Below are positions 33,789-40,737 of a stretch of DNA of 40,737 nucleotides, piece by piece. A program made the position numbers and the translations under genes. This DNA is from Hyphomicrobiaceae bacterium (GTDB taxonomy: Bacteria; Pseudomonadota; Alphaproteobacteria; Rhizobiales; Hyphomicrobiaceae). The notes beneath the pieces were generated by a model that worked only from the letters and a program-made list of their open reading frames with translations, made no database searches and had not been told where the DNA came from. Each line of letters starts with the position of its first letter. Within the stretch, counting starts at the first letter, position 1. Location: NCBI GenBank assembly GCA_020638035.1, contig JACKJI010000018.1, positions 1 through 40,737 on the forward strand, written 5' to 3'.

Positions 33789-34966
33789 AAATCAAGCCAA
33801 TACGCTCGGCTGAACAACATCAGTTAGCGAAGAAACAGCTGAAGGCGTTGATATCTTCCAATGGTGATGGATCAAAATCAGACGATATAGAAGTGCTCAC
33901 TGCGGTGCTTGAGCGTTACGAACAGCATCAATTTGCGATTTCCCCACCGAGTCCGTTGGCAGCCATACAGCATCGCATGGAGCAAAGAAATTTATCGCCG
34001 CGCGATTTAGAACCATTTCTGGGCACCCGAGCAAGAGTATCTGAGATCCTTTCGGGAAAGCGCTCTCTGTCTTTAGACCACATCCGATCTTTGCATCAGG
34101 GACTTTCCATTCCCTACGAATCTTTAATTGGAAAGACGGGAGGCTATGAGGCCGCACCCTTAGAAGTCTCTCGCCCGGTATTGAAGAAGTTAGCGGCAAT
34201 CGGCTTCAATGTTGCACAGAGTAATGCCGCTGAATTTGTGACGCGGGCTTTTGGTGAACAAGCAAAACCAGCGTTGCTTGCCAGGCGCACTCGCACTACG
34301 CGTACTAGCGCAAAGACAGACGTTACGGCCCTGCTGATGTGGCAGGCATCGACCATGTTGATTGCTTCAGAGGCACAACCCAAAGCGCGATATAATCCTG
34401 GTAGTTTGACAAGTGATGCACTTAGAAAAATAGCCCAACTGAGCGCGCGTAGAAGAGGTCCTGTCGAAGTAAAAAATTTCTTGGCAGAGAGCGGGATCGC
34501 AATGGTGATCAATCCAACGCTGCCGGGTACCTTTTTGGACGGTGCAGCAATGGTAATTGCTGGAAACGTTCCCTTGGTTGCACTTACGCTACGTCATGAT
34601 CGCGTCGATAATTTTTGGTTCACTTTGCTTCATGAGCTATCCCACATTGCGCTGCATTTTGAGCTGCTCAAGAAAGATGGAGCAGCGTTTTTCGACGACT
34701 TGGATATTGAAAGCGAAGATGTGCGGGAGATGGAAGCCGATAAGCTTGCTCAAGAGAGTCTGATACCGTCATCGCTACTCGAAGAAATTGTTTGGAGCAC
34801 CTATTCTTCGAATGATGATATCGAAAAACTTTCACAAGGCGCTGGCGTGCATATGTCGATAGCGGCCGGTCGCTGGCAACGGACCCACGCGGATTACCGG
34901 AAGTTCTCTCGCTTGATAGAACGCAACACGTTGCGGGATGCATTGGCGCCTAAAATGTATACCTGA
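33785..34966 (+). CDS. higA: HigA-type XRE antitoxin fused to ImmA/IrrE metallopeptidase
   Basis: 393 aa from ATG 33785, directly after GGGGGAGGTC. Residues ~58-125 form the antitoxin HTH (AIQHRMEQRNLSPRDLEPFL, RVSEILSGKRSLSLDHIRSL). Residues ~210-390 carry the ImmA/IrrE zinc peptidase: FWFTLLHELSHIALHFELL with HExxH at 283-287 and third-ligand glutamates in VREMEADKLAQESLIP. Such fusions may cleave a repressor or the antitoxin itself to trigger the module. It is lower in GC than the core and has AT-rich codons, supporting recent transfer. Autoregulation through the two palindromes upstream of higB is inferred. Confidence 0.88.
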   Translation: MKIKPIRSAEQHQLAKKQLKALISSNGDGSKSDDIEVLTAVLERYEQHQFAISPPSPLAAIQHRMEQRNLSPRDLEPFLGTRARVSEILSGKRSLSLDHIRSLHQGLSIPYESLIGKTGGYEAAPLEVSRPVLKKLAAIGFNVAQSNAAEFVTRAFGEQAKPALLARRTRTTRTSAKTDVTALLMWQASTMLIASEAQPKARYNPGSLTSDALRKIAQLSARRRGPVEVKNFLAESGIAMVINPTLPGTFLDGAAMVIAGNVPLVALTLRHDRVDNFWFTLLHELSHIALHFELLKKDGAAFFDDLDIESEDVREMEADKLAQESLIPSSLLEEIVWSTYSSNDDIEKLSQGAGVHMSIAAGRWQRTHADYRKFSRLIERNTLRDALAPKMYT

Positions 34967-34998
34967 CACTCAATTGACTACGTCATAGCTTCAACGAA

Positions 34999-35022
34999 AG
35001 ACCCCGACCGGAACCGGGGTCT
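34999..35022. terminator. Bidirectional terminator between higA and ardC
   Basis: AGACCCCG...CGGGGTCT forms an 8-bp perfect stem with an 8-nt loop, placed between the convergent stops of higA and ardC. T/A flanks on both sides (CAACGAAAG, CTCATG) are short. Confidence 0.75.
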
Positions 35023-35033
35023 CATGCGTCCAA

Positions 35034-35921
35034 TCACGTAGCCTTTACCCGTTGCAACCCGTGCAGGTACTCCAGCGCCTGGTTGGCCTTGGCGGCGGCG
35101 GTGAAGATGGCTTTCTTGTCTCCCTTCATGATCTTCAGCCAGTGGTCGATGTACTGGGCGTGGTCGTCGCGCAGCATCGGTGTCACGGCAAGGTCGGCAC
35201 ATAGAAACGCTGCACCCAATTCGGCAACCAGCTCTTCCGCCGCGTAGGCATCCTTGCCGAACCTCAGACCCAGCTCGCGGTCGAGCCGGCTCTTGTGTCC
35301 GGTCCAGTGAACCGTCTCGTGCAGCAAAGTCGAGTAGTAGGCCTCCGTCGCATTCGATGTATCCGTGCCGGTGAAGAGCCCTTCATCGGGCATCTGGATG
35401 TGATCGGCCTTGACGTCGTAGTGCGCCGATTGTCCGCCGTGATGAACCACGGCCCCGGTCCCGATCATGAAACCATCGACCCGGGCATTACGCTCGATGG
35501 GTGACACTTGCGGCGCATCCGGCAGCGTGTATCCGTCGACCTGCTCCGCATTGAACACCCAGTATCCCTTGGCGACCCACCGCTTACCCTCATCGCTGTC
35601 ATTATCGGGTTCTGGTTCGACCGCGTATTCCTTGTAGAAGACAACGAGCGCCGCCTTTTCGCCCTTGCGCACTTGGCAACCGGCTTCCTGCCATTGCTTA
35701 TAGGTGCCGAACACCGGAACGGAGAAACCACGGACCTGCGCTTCGACCCAGAGCGTCACGACATTGATGCCGCGATAGAGCTGCCCGGACGCAATGTTCT
35801 TCGGCCGCGTGATCGACCCTGCTGGACGATGCCAGGGGAGTTTGAACGCATCCGTTCCTTGCTCGATAGCTGCGATGATGCGGTTGGTGATTTCCTCGTG
35901 AATGTCGAACCGTTGTGACAT
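35034..35921 (-). CDS. ardC: Antirestriction protein ArdC
   Basis: 295 aa from ATG 35921 (AAGG at 9 nt); ATG 35930 is possible. Canonical plan: N-terminal ssDNA-binding domain with ITNRIIAAIEQGTDAFKLPW, SGQLYRGINVVTLWVEAQVR, VRKGEKAALVVFYKEY; then the zincin domain with LLHETVHWTGHKSRLDREL (HExxH at 201-205) and YAAEELVAELGAAFLCADLA. ArdC shields incoming ssDNA from host restriction during conjugation, so it marks a conjugative element. Stop is TGA, standard code, in contrast with the resolvase that starts 333 bp away in the opposite direction. Confidence 0.95.
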   Translation of the reverse strand: MSQRFDIHEEITNRIIAAIEQGTDAFKLPWHRPAGSITRPKNIASGQLYRGINVVTLWVEAQVRGFSVPVFGTYKQWQEAGCQVRKGEKAALVVFYKEYAVEPEPDNDSDEGKRWVAKGYWVFNAEQVDGYTLPDAPQVSPIERNARVDGFMIGTGAVVHHGGQSAHYDVKADHIQMPDEGLFTGTDTSNATEAYYSTLLHETVHWTGHKSRLDRELGLRFGKDAYAAEELVAELGAAFLCADLAVTPMLRDDHAQYIDHWLKIMKGDKKAIFTAAAKANQALEYLHGLQRVKAT

Positions 35922-36254
35922 GAGTGGCATCCTTGGCCATGCCGGCGCACGACTGTCGTGCTGCCTTCAGCGGCCAAGGCGCAAAGCGGGCTCTGTGACG
36001 ACGCCGCACCCTCAATCGAGAACGGGCAAGACGATACAGGGGCCGCAGCGCAGCGGAGGAGGAAGGAGCGACGCTCCGACCTTGCGGAGGCGGCGCGCCC
36101 GCTAGACTGGAAAGAGCCAGGCACAAAATTTGTTTTGCTGTCTCTCAAACCACAGTTTTTGAAACACGATTTGCGGATTTCGGAATCGCCATTACACTGT
36201 GTCTCAGATCGTGTCCCAGGCCTTGGTCTCATAATCCCTAAAGACATTTGACAC
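35922..36254. other. ardC-resolvase divergent region (junction candidate)
   Basis: 333 bp. It includes a GC-rich part with a 13-bp dyad GGAGCG-A-CGCTCC at 36065-36077, and from ~36120 an AT-richer part leading to the resolvase start. The change from standard-code to TGA=Gly genes happens across it. I find no clear transposon terminal repeat. Confidence 0.5.
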
Positions 36255-36833
36255 ATGAAAATCGGATACGCCCGCGTTTCGACGACGGGGCAGAACCTCG
36301 AAACGCAAATCGGCAAGCTCGAAGCCGCGTGAGCGGAGAAGATCTTCCAGGAGAAGAAGTCCTGAGCGACGAAGTCGGAGCGCTGCGAACTTGCCAATGC
36401 GTTGGCCTTCATGCGCGAGGGCGATCAGTTCGTGGTGACACGCCTTGATAGGCTTGCCCGCTCCGTCCGTGACCTTGCCGACCTTACAAAACAAATGGAA
36501 GCCAAGAAGGTCGACCTCGTCGTTCTTGATCAGGCGATTGATACATCGACACCGACATGACGACTGCTGTTTCATATGTTGGCCGCCATCGGCGAGTTCG
36601 AGCGCGACCTCATCAAGGAGCGTGCTGCCGACGGCATCGCGCGCGCCAAAGTCAATGGGGTAAAGTTCGGGGCTCGACGCAAGCTCTCAGACGACCAAAT
36701 ATCGGAAATCCGCATGTGGCGGCAAAGCCCGCAGATCAATCGCGCCGACCTTGCCCGCAAGTATGGGATCAGCCGTTCAACGCTCTACCGTCTGACCGAA
36801 GGTCTGGACGGACAGAACAGCGAGCAGGAATAA
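36255..36833 (+). CDS. Serine resolvase/invertase with three in-frame TGA (=Gly) codons
   Basis: 192 codons, full family length. Start MKIGYARVSTTGQ with the nucleophile Ser9. TGA codons are at 26, 37 and 102 (36330, 36363, 36558). Read as Gly they restore KLEAA-G-AEKIF, EKKS-G-ATKSER and TSTPT-G-RLLFHM, which are invariant glycines in resolvases (gamma-delta has DAG, ASGS and MGK at the same sites). The rest is intact: VVTRLDRLARSVRDL, LAAIGEFERDLIKER, and the C-terminal HTH ADLARKYGISRSTLYRL. Stop TAA. Under the standard code it would be a pseudogene with three nonsense codons and no other lesion, which is improbable. Other Gly positions use GGN. Confidence 0.9.
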
Positions 36834-36931
36834 AGCTGTGACACACACTGGCCGTCTTCCATGGGCACATTTAGTGTCGACCAGACATGCTGTCGGCAAG
36901 ATGTCAGATGGAAGGACAAGGTGCAATTTCC

Positions 36932-37165
36932 ATGTTTGATGAATCGCTGCCTGCCTACTGCGGCTATTGCAAAACGCAAGTCCTCGCCGAGCCCGTTGAA
37001 CTCGTCATCGACAGCGACCCTGAGATCAGTCACTACGAATGTCCGCACTGCAAAGGCAAGATTGGCGATAGCCGTTTGGGCGACGTCTTGAATGTGCTGT
37101 TGTTCCTCGCGTTCGTTGCTGGCACTTGGGCGCTCATCTCGTTATGGTTGAACCCGAAGCTGTAG
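36932..37165 (+). CDS. Small zinc-ribbon membrane protein
   Basis: 77 aa from ATG 36932 (AAGG ~11 nt upstream); ATG 36908 also possible. N-terminal CGYC (CGYCKTQVLAEPVEL) and CPHC (YECPHCKGKIGD) form a probable four-Cys zinc ribbon, followed by one membrane helix (VLNVLLFLAFVAGTWALISL) and a short tail. It has no TGA codon and ends with TAG, so its code is compatible with either table. It lies between two recoded genes. Function unknown. Confidence 0.7.
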   Translation: MFDESLPAYCGYCKTQVLAEPVELVIDSDPEISHYECPHCKGKIGDSRLGDVLNVLLFLAFVAGTWALISLWLNPKL

Positions 37166-37235
37166 CTCACTTTGTCAGTGGGAATACATTTCAGGTGTTC
37201 GTCAAGAGAATTGAAGTAAGTGCGGCACCCAAAAA

Positions 37236-37264
37236 TTGCCAAATGGTGCAATGAATGCTATAAT
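37236..37264 (+). promoter_or_regulatory. Sigma70-type promoter for surface-protein gene
   Basis: TTGCCA (37236-37241), 17-bp spacer, TATAAT (37259-37264): a near-consensus promoter 28 bp before the ATG at 37293. There is no Shine-Dalgarno between them, so a short or weak leader is expected. Confidence 0.75.
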
Positions 37265-37292
37265 CGAAGTGTTTATTTTCAAATTTCCTTTC

Positions 37293-38891
37293 ATGAAACC
37301 ATTAATGACGTGAGCGGTAGCGCTCGTTCTCCTTGCAGTCATGCCGGCTACCCACTGAGACGTGGATTCCAACAGCCAGGACCTGTCGAACCTGCTGAAC
37401 AAGATTACCAATATCCAGAGTAACGATAGCTGATTGCCGAGCGGCGTAGCCGAGCCCAAAGGGCAGATTGGATACGTTCTCGCCAAGATGTTCAATGAAA
37501 GCGGGAAAATCTCCAACGCTGTGATGAAAGCGCTTGGGACGCGTAGCGACGGCCGCATTCTGAGATGGAGCGGTGGTCTTGGAGGTCAACTCGTCAACGG
37601 AACCATCTATGATACCGGCACGCAGGTCGGCGTTGGAGCCACACCTGACACGGCGACTTTGAAGCTCGATGTGGTCGGGAGCATTGGTGCCACTGAGTAT
37701 TGTGACGGGTCGGGAAACAACTGTTTCGATCCTTCTGTTGTTGCTCTGTCCGGATCAACAGTTGGCGGAAGCGGGAACACTGGATATCTCGCCCGTTTCA
37801 CTGGGCCAATGGCACTTTGAAGTTCCATTATCCGTGACACTGGTACGCAGATTGGGATCGGTATAGCACCTTCAGCACTGTTTCACGTCAACGGTATTGG
37901 TCGTTTTGATGGCGGTGTAACGATTAATGGGCGCGCCGCAATCTCGGCGACAAATCTCCAGCACACAGCAAGAACAACGGATGATACGCACTACGGGTAT
38001 TTTGAAGTACGTAATAATTCGAACGCGCGCGGGGCGTTCTTTGGGTGGGGTAACGGCGCAGGAACCGTGGACCTGACTCTCGAAGCGGCGAATCTGCTCA
38101 ATATCAGTGGATGAAACGTGGCTGTATCGGGGACTGTGTCAGCGGCCAACCCGACGACGTGAAATCATCTGGCTACCAAATTCTACGTCGATTCAGTTTT
38201 TGGATCTGGTGCTCAGCTTTGGACGGCAAGTGGCGCAAATATCTCAATACGAATACAGAAAATGTAGGTATCAGGATAGCTAGTTCCAGTTACTAAGCTC
38301 GATGTCGCTGGCGACATCCGTTGGCTAACGTTTCAACGTTGTGCGTGAAATTGTCCGACCAGTGCGGCGCCACCACCTTCATGAAACTGGAGTATTGCCG
38401 GCGATCTTTACGTTAGCGGCAACGTGACGGCAGCGGATCCAGTGCAATGAGAAAATCTTACGACAAAGTCCTATGTGGACAGTGCGATAGCTGCCGCTAC
38501 CAGCGATGATGGAAGCAGGATGTATTATGCGCCGAAAGCAGACAGATGAACAACAACGACGGTACCGGAAGCCGACATCATTAGCCTTTGTTGAGACGAC
38601 GACGGATGCAGCATGCGTATTATTATGTACGATTGGGATAACAATGGCTACTCTGCGTCAAGAGAGTTTTTATTTTTCTACAACGCAAGCCTGAAAGTTT
38701 GGCGTGATTCAAATGATACCGCTGGAACCAATGGATCGTGATGACGTGAACATGTTTTCAAGAAACGGTCCTGTTATTTTACAGATTGAACGTATGAAAA
38801 TTACACTAGTTTGGGAGATATAGACCTGGATTTCTGACTGTTGTCCCGGACTGAATACAATGCCGAATGCAGGTTGTTTATTCAAGACTAG
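37293..38891 (+). CDS. Secreted tail-fibre-like surface protein, 15 in-frame TGA (=Gly)
   Basis: 532 codons. With TGA=Gly the N-terminus becomes a signal peptide, MKPLMT-G-AVALVLLAVMPA. Domains: GLPSGVAEPKGQIGYVLAKM; TGTQVGVGATPDTATLKLDV and GATEYCDGSGNNCF; FTGPMAL-G-SSIIRDTGTQIGIG; two YVDS units, NPTT-G-NHLATKFYVDS and PVQ-G-ENLTTKSYVDS; C-terminal LC-G-DDDGCSMRIIMYDW, NGS-G-G-REHVFKKR, CYFTD-G-TYENYT and LDF-G-LLSRTEYN. This is the style of CPR surface proteins and phage fibres. TGA codons: 7, 22, 47, 176, 274, 290, 352, 364, 386, 419, 434, 483, 484, 499, 515. TAG at 38265 and 38277 lie only between a 1-nt loss (~38246) and 1-nt gain (~38284); corrected, they read NTNTENVGIRIAS then PVTKLDV. 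Stop TAG. Confidence 0.85.
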
Positions 38892-38897
38892 CCCTGC

Positions 38898-39866
38898 ATG
38901 TCTGTCACCAAGGAACATTGACGCGTTTCAACCGGTGCAACAGCACGCCTTTATTGAACGCGACTCGAAACAATAAAAGGCATTTGCAAATCGCATCCGC
39001 ACTTCCTTGATCGTAACCACAAACGCGTTCTCGATGAGGGATGTCGTGCATTGTGATTGGCTGATCAACAATCTCTCGCTGATGCCATATTGCGTTGCCC
39101 TGACCTGGCGGCGTGTGATCTGGCGTCAGCCCTGGATAAGGCAGCGAGGGTGTATGGACGTGAGAGAAGAGCACGAATTGCAAGAGCATTCGTCAAGCAA
39201 CCCACATTTGCACTTATAAATCACGCTCGTGTCATGAGACATATGGAGCATATTTACCGTGGGGCACCGCGCTCCAAAATCATCCGAGCCATCTTGAGAC
39301 AACCAAGTTTTGCGGGGCTTCGTCACGAAAACGTGCTGGCACGCATTATGTCTTTTTTTTCGCCTATAGCTCGCTGAGACGCTATCAAGCTCATTTTGTC
39401 GGATGCGACCCTTGCGGCGCTTGATCTTGATAAGGCATTGGTGCGTGTTAATCGTGTTTATCCAGAACTTCAAGATGACCACATCAAAGCAAACATGCTC
39501 CGTTTCCCGCCGTTCGGTTACCTTGATCATGCACGCGTTCTTGAAGGCGCGTGCAGCGTCTATGGCGATGACCAGGAAGATGCGATCCGTGCCGCTATCA
39601 TCATGTTTCCCCGTTTTATCTCGTACGACCACGCTCGTGTGGTTGCTCAGGCGTGCGATGCGTACACGGGGCATGCGCGAGAAGAAATCGTTGGAGCGAT
39701 TCTGCGCTATCCTCGCTTCTGTTCCTATGACCACGAACGCGTGATGCGTGATGCCGTTGAACTGTACGGCAAAGAAAACCTCGCGCGCGTAAAAGCCAAG
39801 ATCCTGCGTCAGCCGCAGCGGCTGTCGCGTGTCAGTGTCAGCTGCAAAAAGCCAATGCCGCTTTAA
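38898..39866 (+). CDS. Helical-repeat protein with four in-frame TGA (=Gly)
   Basis: 322 codons, beginning six bases after the previous stop. It consists of about nine ~36-residue units with consensus HxRV...YG...I..aIlr.P.F, e.g. DHARVLEGACSVYG, DHARVVAQACDAYTG, DHERVMRDAVELYG, AILRYPRFCSYDHERV. TGA codons at 8, 20, 53 and 160 (38919, 38955, 39054, 39375). Codon 20 is the Gly of the repeat's YG motif (ATARLY-G-TRLETIKG); codon 160 gives FSPIAR-G-DAIKLIL. Stop TAA. The repeat plan is alpha-helical and distantly like mTERF or other superhelical repeats, which is a guess. Under the standard code it would be split into several unrelated fragments in one frame. Confidence 0.8.
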
Positions 39867-40069
39867 CTGGACGACAACCTAACCACAGCGAAGCCGATCG
39901 CGAGTGCTAATGGTGCGAGGACTGCAAGAGCCGCGTCAAATCCCAGCCACATGGCGATTGGTACGGTGATGACCGCACCAACGGGTCCGTGCCAACGCGA
40001 CCATCGTTTCTGGCGCCCGATCACAATGCCCAGCCACAGCGCAATGAGTGCTGCGATCATGTAGGACAT
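39863..40069 (-). CDS. Small two-span membrane protein
   Basis: 68 aa from ATG 40069 (AGGA at 9 nt); ATG 40075 also possible. Two hydrophobic helices: MSYMIAALIALWLGIVIG and AVITVPIAMWLGFDAALAVL plus LAPLALAIGFAVVRLSSS. Its stop shares the TTAA at 39863-39866 with the convergent recoded gene. It is downstream of the kinase on the same strand. Function unknown. Confidence 0.6.
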   Translation of the reverse strand: MSYMIAALIALWLGIVIGRQKRWSRWHGPVGAVITVPIAMWLGFDAALAVLAPLALAIGFAVVRLSSS

Positions 40070-40097
40070 CGGCATAGTCCTGGTTCGATTCCCGCTG

Positions 40098-40737
40098 TCA
40101 CTTGCCGAAAACCTCGATGAAGACCAAGAGGATCGCCAGCGGAACACCGACCTTGAGCGAGGCGACGATCAGAAGCCAGGTCAGGTCCCAGATCACTTCG
40201 ATGGTCACTTTGATGACGCTGCTGATTGCTGCAATCATTTGACGAACCGCATCGATCATCATCTCGACAACGGATGCGATGACCTCGCTCACGTAGTCAG
40301 CGATGGTCTTGAGCACCTTCAGAGCCAAGGACCGAAGAGCCGGCAGCGGCAAGAGCAGAACTTTCAGCGCCACGCGCAATAAGAGCCAGACGATCCTGAA
40401 TGAAACCGACAGGCACGCCCCGGAGAATGAGCGCTCAGGAGCTACGGGCGAAGTCGCCGCCGGAGTGGCAGTCGTCTGTGTTCGTACCGCCGGATTGGGC
40501 GAATGGGCAAAAAGCTTGGGAAGCTTTTTCGCTTCCATCGCACACCAGGGACAGGAAGGTGCGCCGGAAGGAATGGCGTGGTTTGTGTTTGCGAGACACG
40601 GAGCCAGCATCAGGCGATGTTCCATAAGGGCACGCGCCCACTCGTTTGCGGAAGGCCGCGAACTTGAACCGAACGCCACCTGGAAGTTTTTGATCAGCGT
40701 CGGCGACAGAAGATCAGCCGGGGTGAGACCCGTGATA
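40098..40737 (-). CDS. C-terminal part of a YegI-like Ser/Thr protein kinase
   Basis: 213 codons visible; the kinase core lies beyond the right edge. The segment TPADLLSPTLIKNFQVAFG and RPSANEWARALMEH matches kinase subdomain XI, followed by the Cys/His motif LAPCLANTNHAIPSG and PSCPWCAMEAKKL, typical of YegI-type kinases. Then comes a Thr/Pro linker and a long hydrophobic amphipathic tail (VWLLLRVALKVLLLPLPALR, WDLTWLLIVASLKVGVPLAI). It ends with TGA and the following gene has its own frame and ribosome site, so the standard code applies here. Confidence 0.8.
   Translation of the reverse strand, partial: ITGLTPADLLSPTLIKNFQVAFGSSSRPSANEWARALMEHRLMLAPCLANTNHAIPSGAPSCPWCAMEAKKLPKLFAHSPNPAVRTQTTATPAATSPVAPERSFSGACLSVSFRIVWLLLRVALKVLLLPLPALRSLALKVLKTIADYVSEVIASVVEMMIDAVRQMIAAISSVIKVTIEVIWDLTWLLIVASLKVGVPLAILLVFIEVFGK

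Larger units (their letters stand above)
30425..36254. mobile_element. Accessory/integrated region abutting tRNA-His
   Basis: The DNA drops in GC immediately after the tRNA, and the gene set (two ArdC antirestriction proteins, DUF2188, SinR-like, higBA) is that of plasmids and integrative conjugative elements. A direct repeat CATAGCCCCCG-type (30491-30512) lies 70 bp after the tRNA. No integrase, relaxase or second att copy is visible, so extent is unknown and it may be a remnant or extend past the window. Confidence 0.55.
36255..39866 (+). other. Recoded island: TGA read as glycine
   Basis: Three rightward genes contain 22 in-frame TGA codons (3, 15 and 4) at positions where glycine is invariant or expected. 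All four genes of the island stop with TAA or TAG. In-frame TAA/TAG occurs only in a ~35-bp stretch bounded by two compensating 1-nt shifts. Flanking genes on both sides use TGA as a true stop (ardC, higA, kinase). This equals translation table 25, known from Absconditabacteria (SR1) and Gracilibacteria. Either the DNA came from such a bacterium or its phage, or the contig is a chimera. Confidence 0.9.

Noticed and set aside
36255..36833. Resolvase as a pseudogene with three nonsense mutations
   Set aside because: All three are TGA, all at invariant glycines, with no frameshift, no TAA/TAG and intact catalytic and HTH parts; neighbouring genes show the same pattern.
37165..37292. A tRNA-Gly(UCA) that would allow local decoding of TGA
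   Set aside because: No cloverleaf or T-arm consensus in the island's intergenic gaps.
36330..39377. TGA read as tryptophan (table 4) or selenocysteine
   Set aside because: The resolvase sites and the YG and NHLATK motifs need glycine, not Trp or Sec; no SECIS-like hairpins follow the codons, and TGG is used for Trp in the same genes.
40083..40097. GGTTCGATTCCCGCT near the right end as a tRNA T-arm or attR
   Set aside because: Flanking bases do not form a 5-bp T-stem or acceptor stem and do not match the tRNA-His 3' end.
1..40737. CRISPR array or prophage structural cluster
   Set aside because: No regularly spaced direct repeats, no terminase, capsid or portal genes; the fibre-like protein has a signal peptide and stands alone.

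Overview
The first ~30.4 kb reads as an ordinary GC-rich chromosome of an alphaproteobacterium, most likely of the order Hyphomicrobiales. The evidence is the irr / fabA / fabB cluster, a phasin, a PCuAC copper chaperone, AsmA and SH3-domain envelope proteins, a tRNA-His with A73 and no encoded G-1, and several copies of the palindromic intergenic repeat common in this order. Genus cannot be fixed from the sequence.

Layout of the core. Positions 1-2000: unsaturated fatty-acid synthesis (fabB partial, fabA) facing the iron regulator irr. Positions 2175-5536: envelope SH3 protein, D-2-hydroxyacid dehydrogenase, small secreted protein, outer-membrane beta-barrel. Positions 5711-9638: two leftward modules, cysK with a MoeB/HesA-type E1 enzyme, and coaBC with dut (overlapping ATGA). 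Positions 9906-11768: TPR protein, copper chaperone, lipoprotein. Positions 11969-18408: glycerol use (glpK, glpD) around an HpcH/HpaI aldolase and a fused sodium:solute symporter. Positions 18740-30073: M15/YcbK-like peptidase, a substrate-binding protein and a permease of an iron-type ABC importer (ATPase not present), AsmA, a dihaem cytochrome c, a histidine kinase and a phasin. A 43-codon membrane protein lies at 24340-24471.

At tRNA-His (30348-30424) the character changes. From there to the right edge the DNA is lower in GC and accessory: two ArdC-type antirestriction proteins, a Tat-signal protein, small plasmid/ICE-type proteins (DUF2188, SinR-like), and a higBA-like toxin-antitoxin module whose antitoxin is fused to an ImmA/IrrE metallopeptidase and which is preceded by two matching 19-bp operator-like palindromes. 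The right edge holds the C-terminus of a YegI-like protein kinase and a small membrane protein. No integrase or second att site is visible.

The outstanding feature is 36255-39866. Three consecutive rightward genes (a serine resolvase, a secreted tail-fibre-like surface protein, and a helical-repeat protein) only make sense if TGA is read as glycine. I count 22 in-frame TGA codons, falling at invariant or expected glycines; the four genes of the block end with TAA or TAG, while nearly all genes to the left end with TGA. This is the code-25 signature (Absconditabacteria/SR1 and Gracilibacteria), and the surface protein also looks CPR-like. It is therefore a recoded island inside, or mis-joined to, an alphaproteobacterial contig. 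One pair of compensating 1-nt shifts near 38246 and 38284 is the only other damage seen. Whether it is true transfer or an assembly chimera cannot be settled from the sequence alone.
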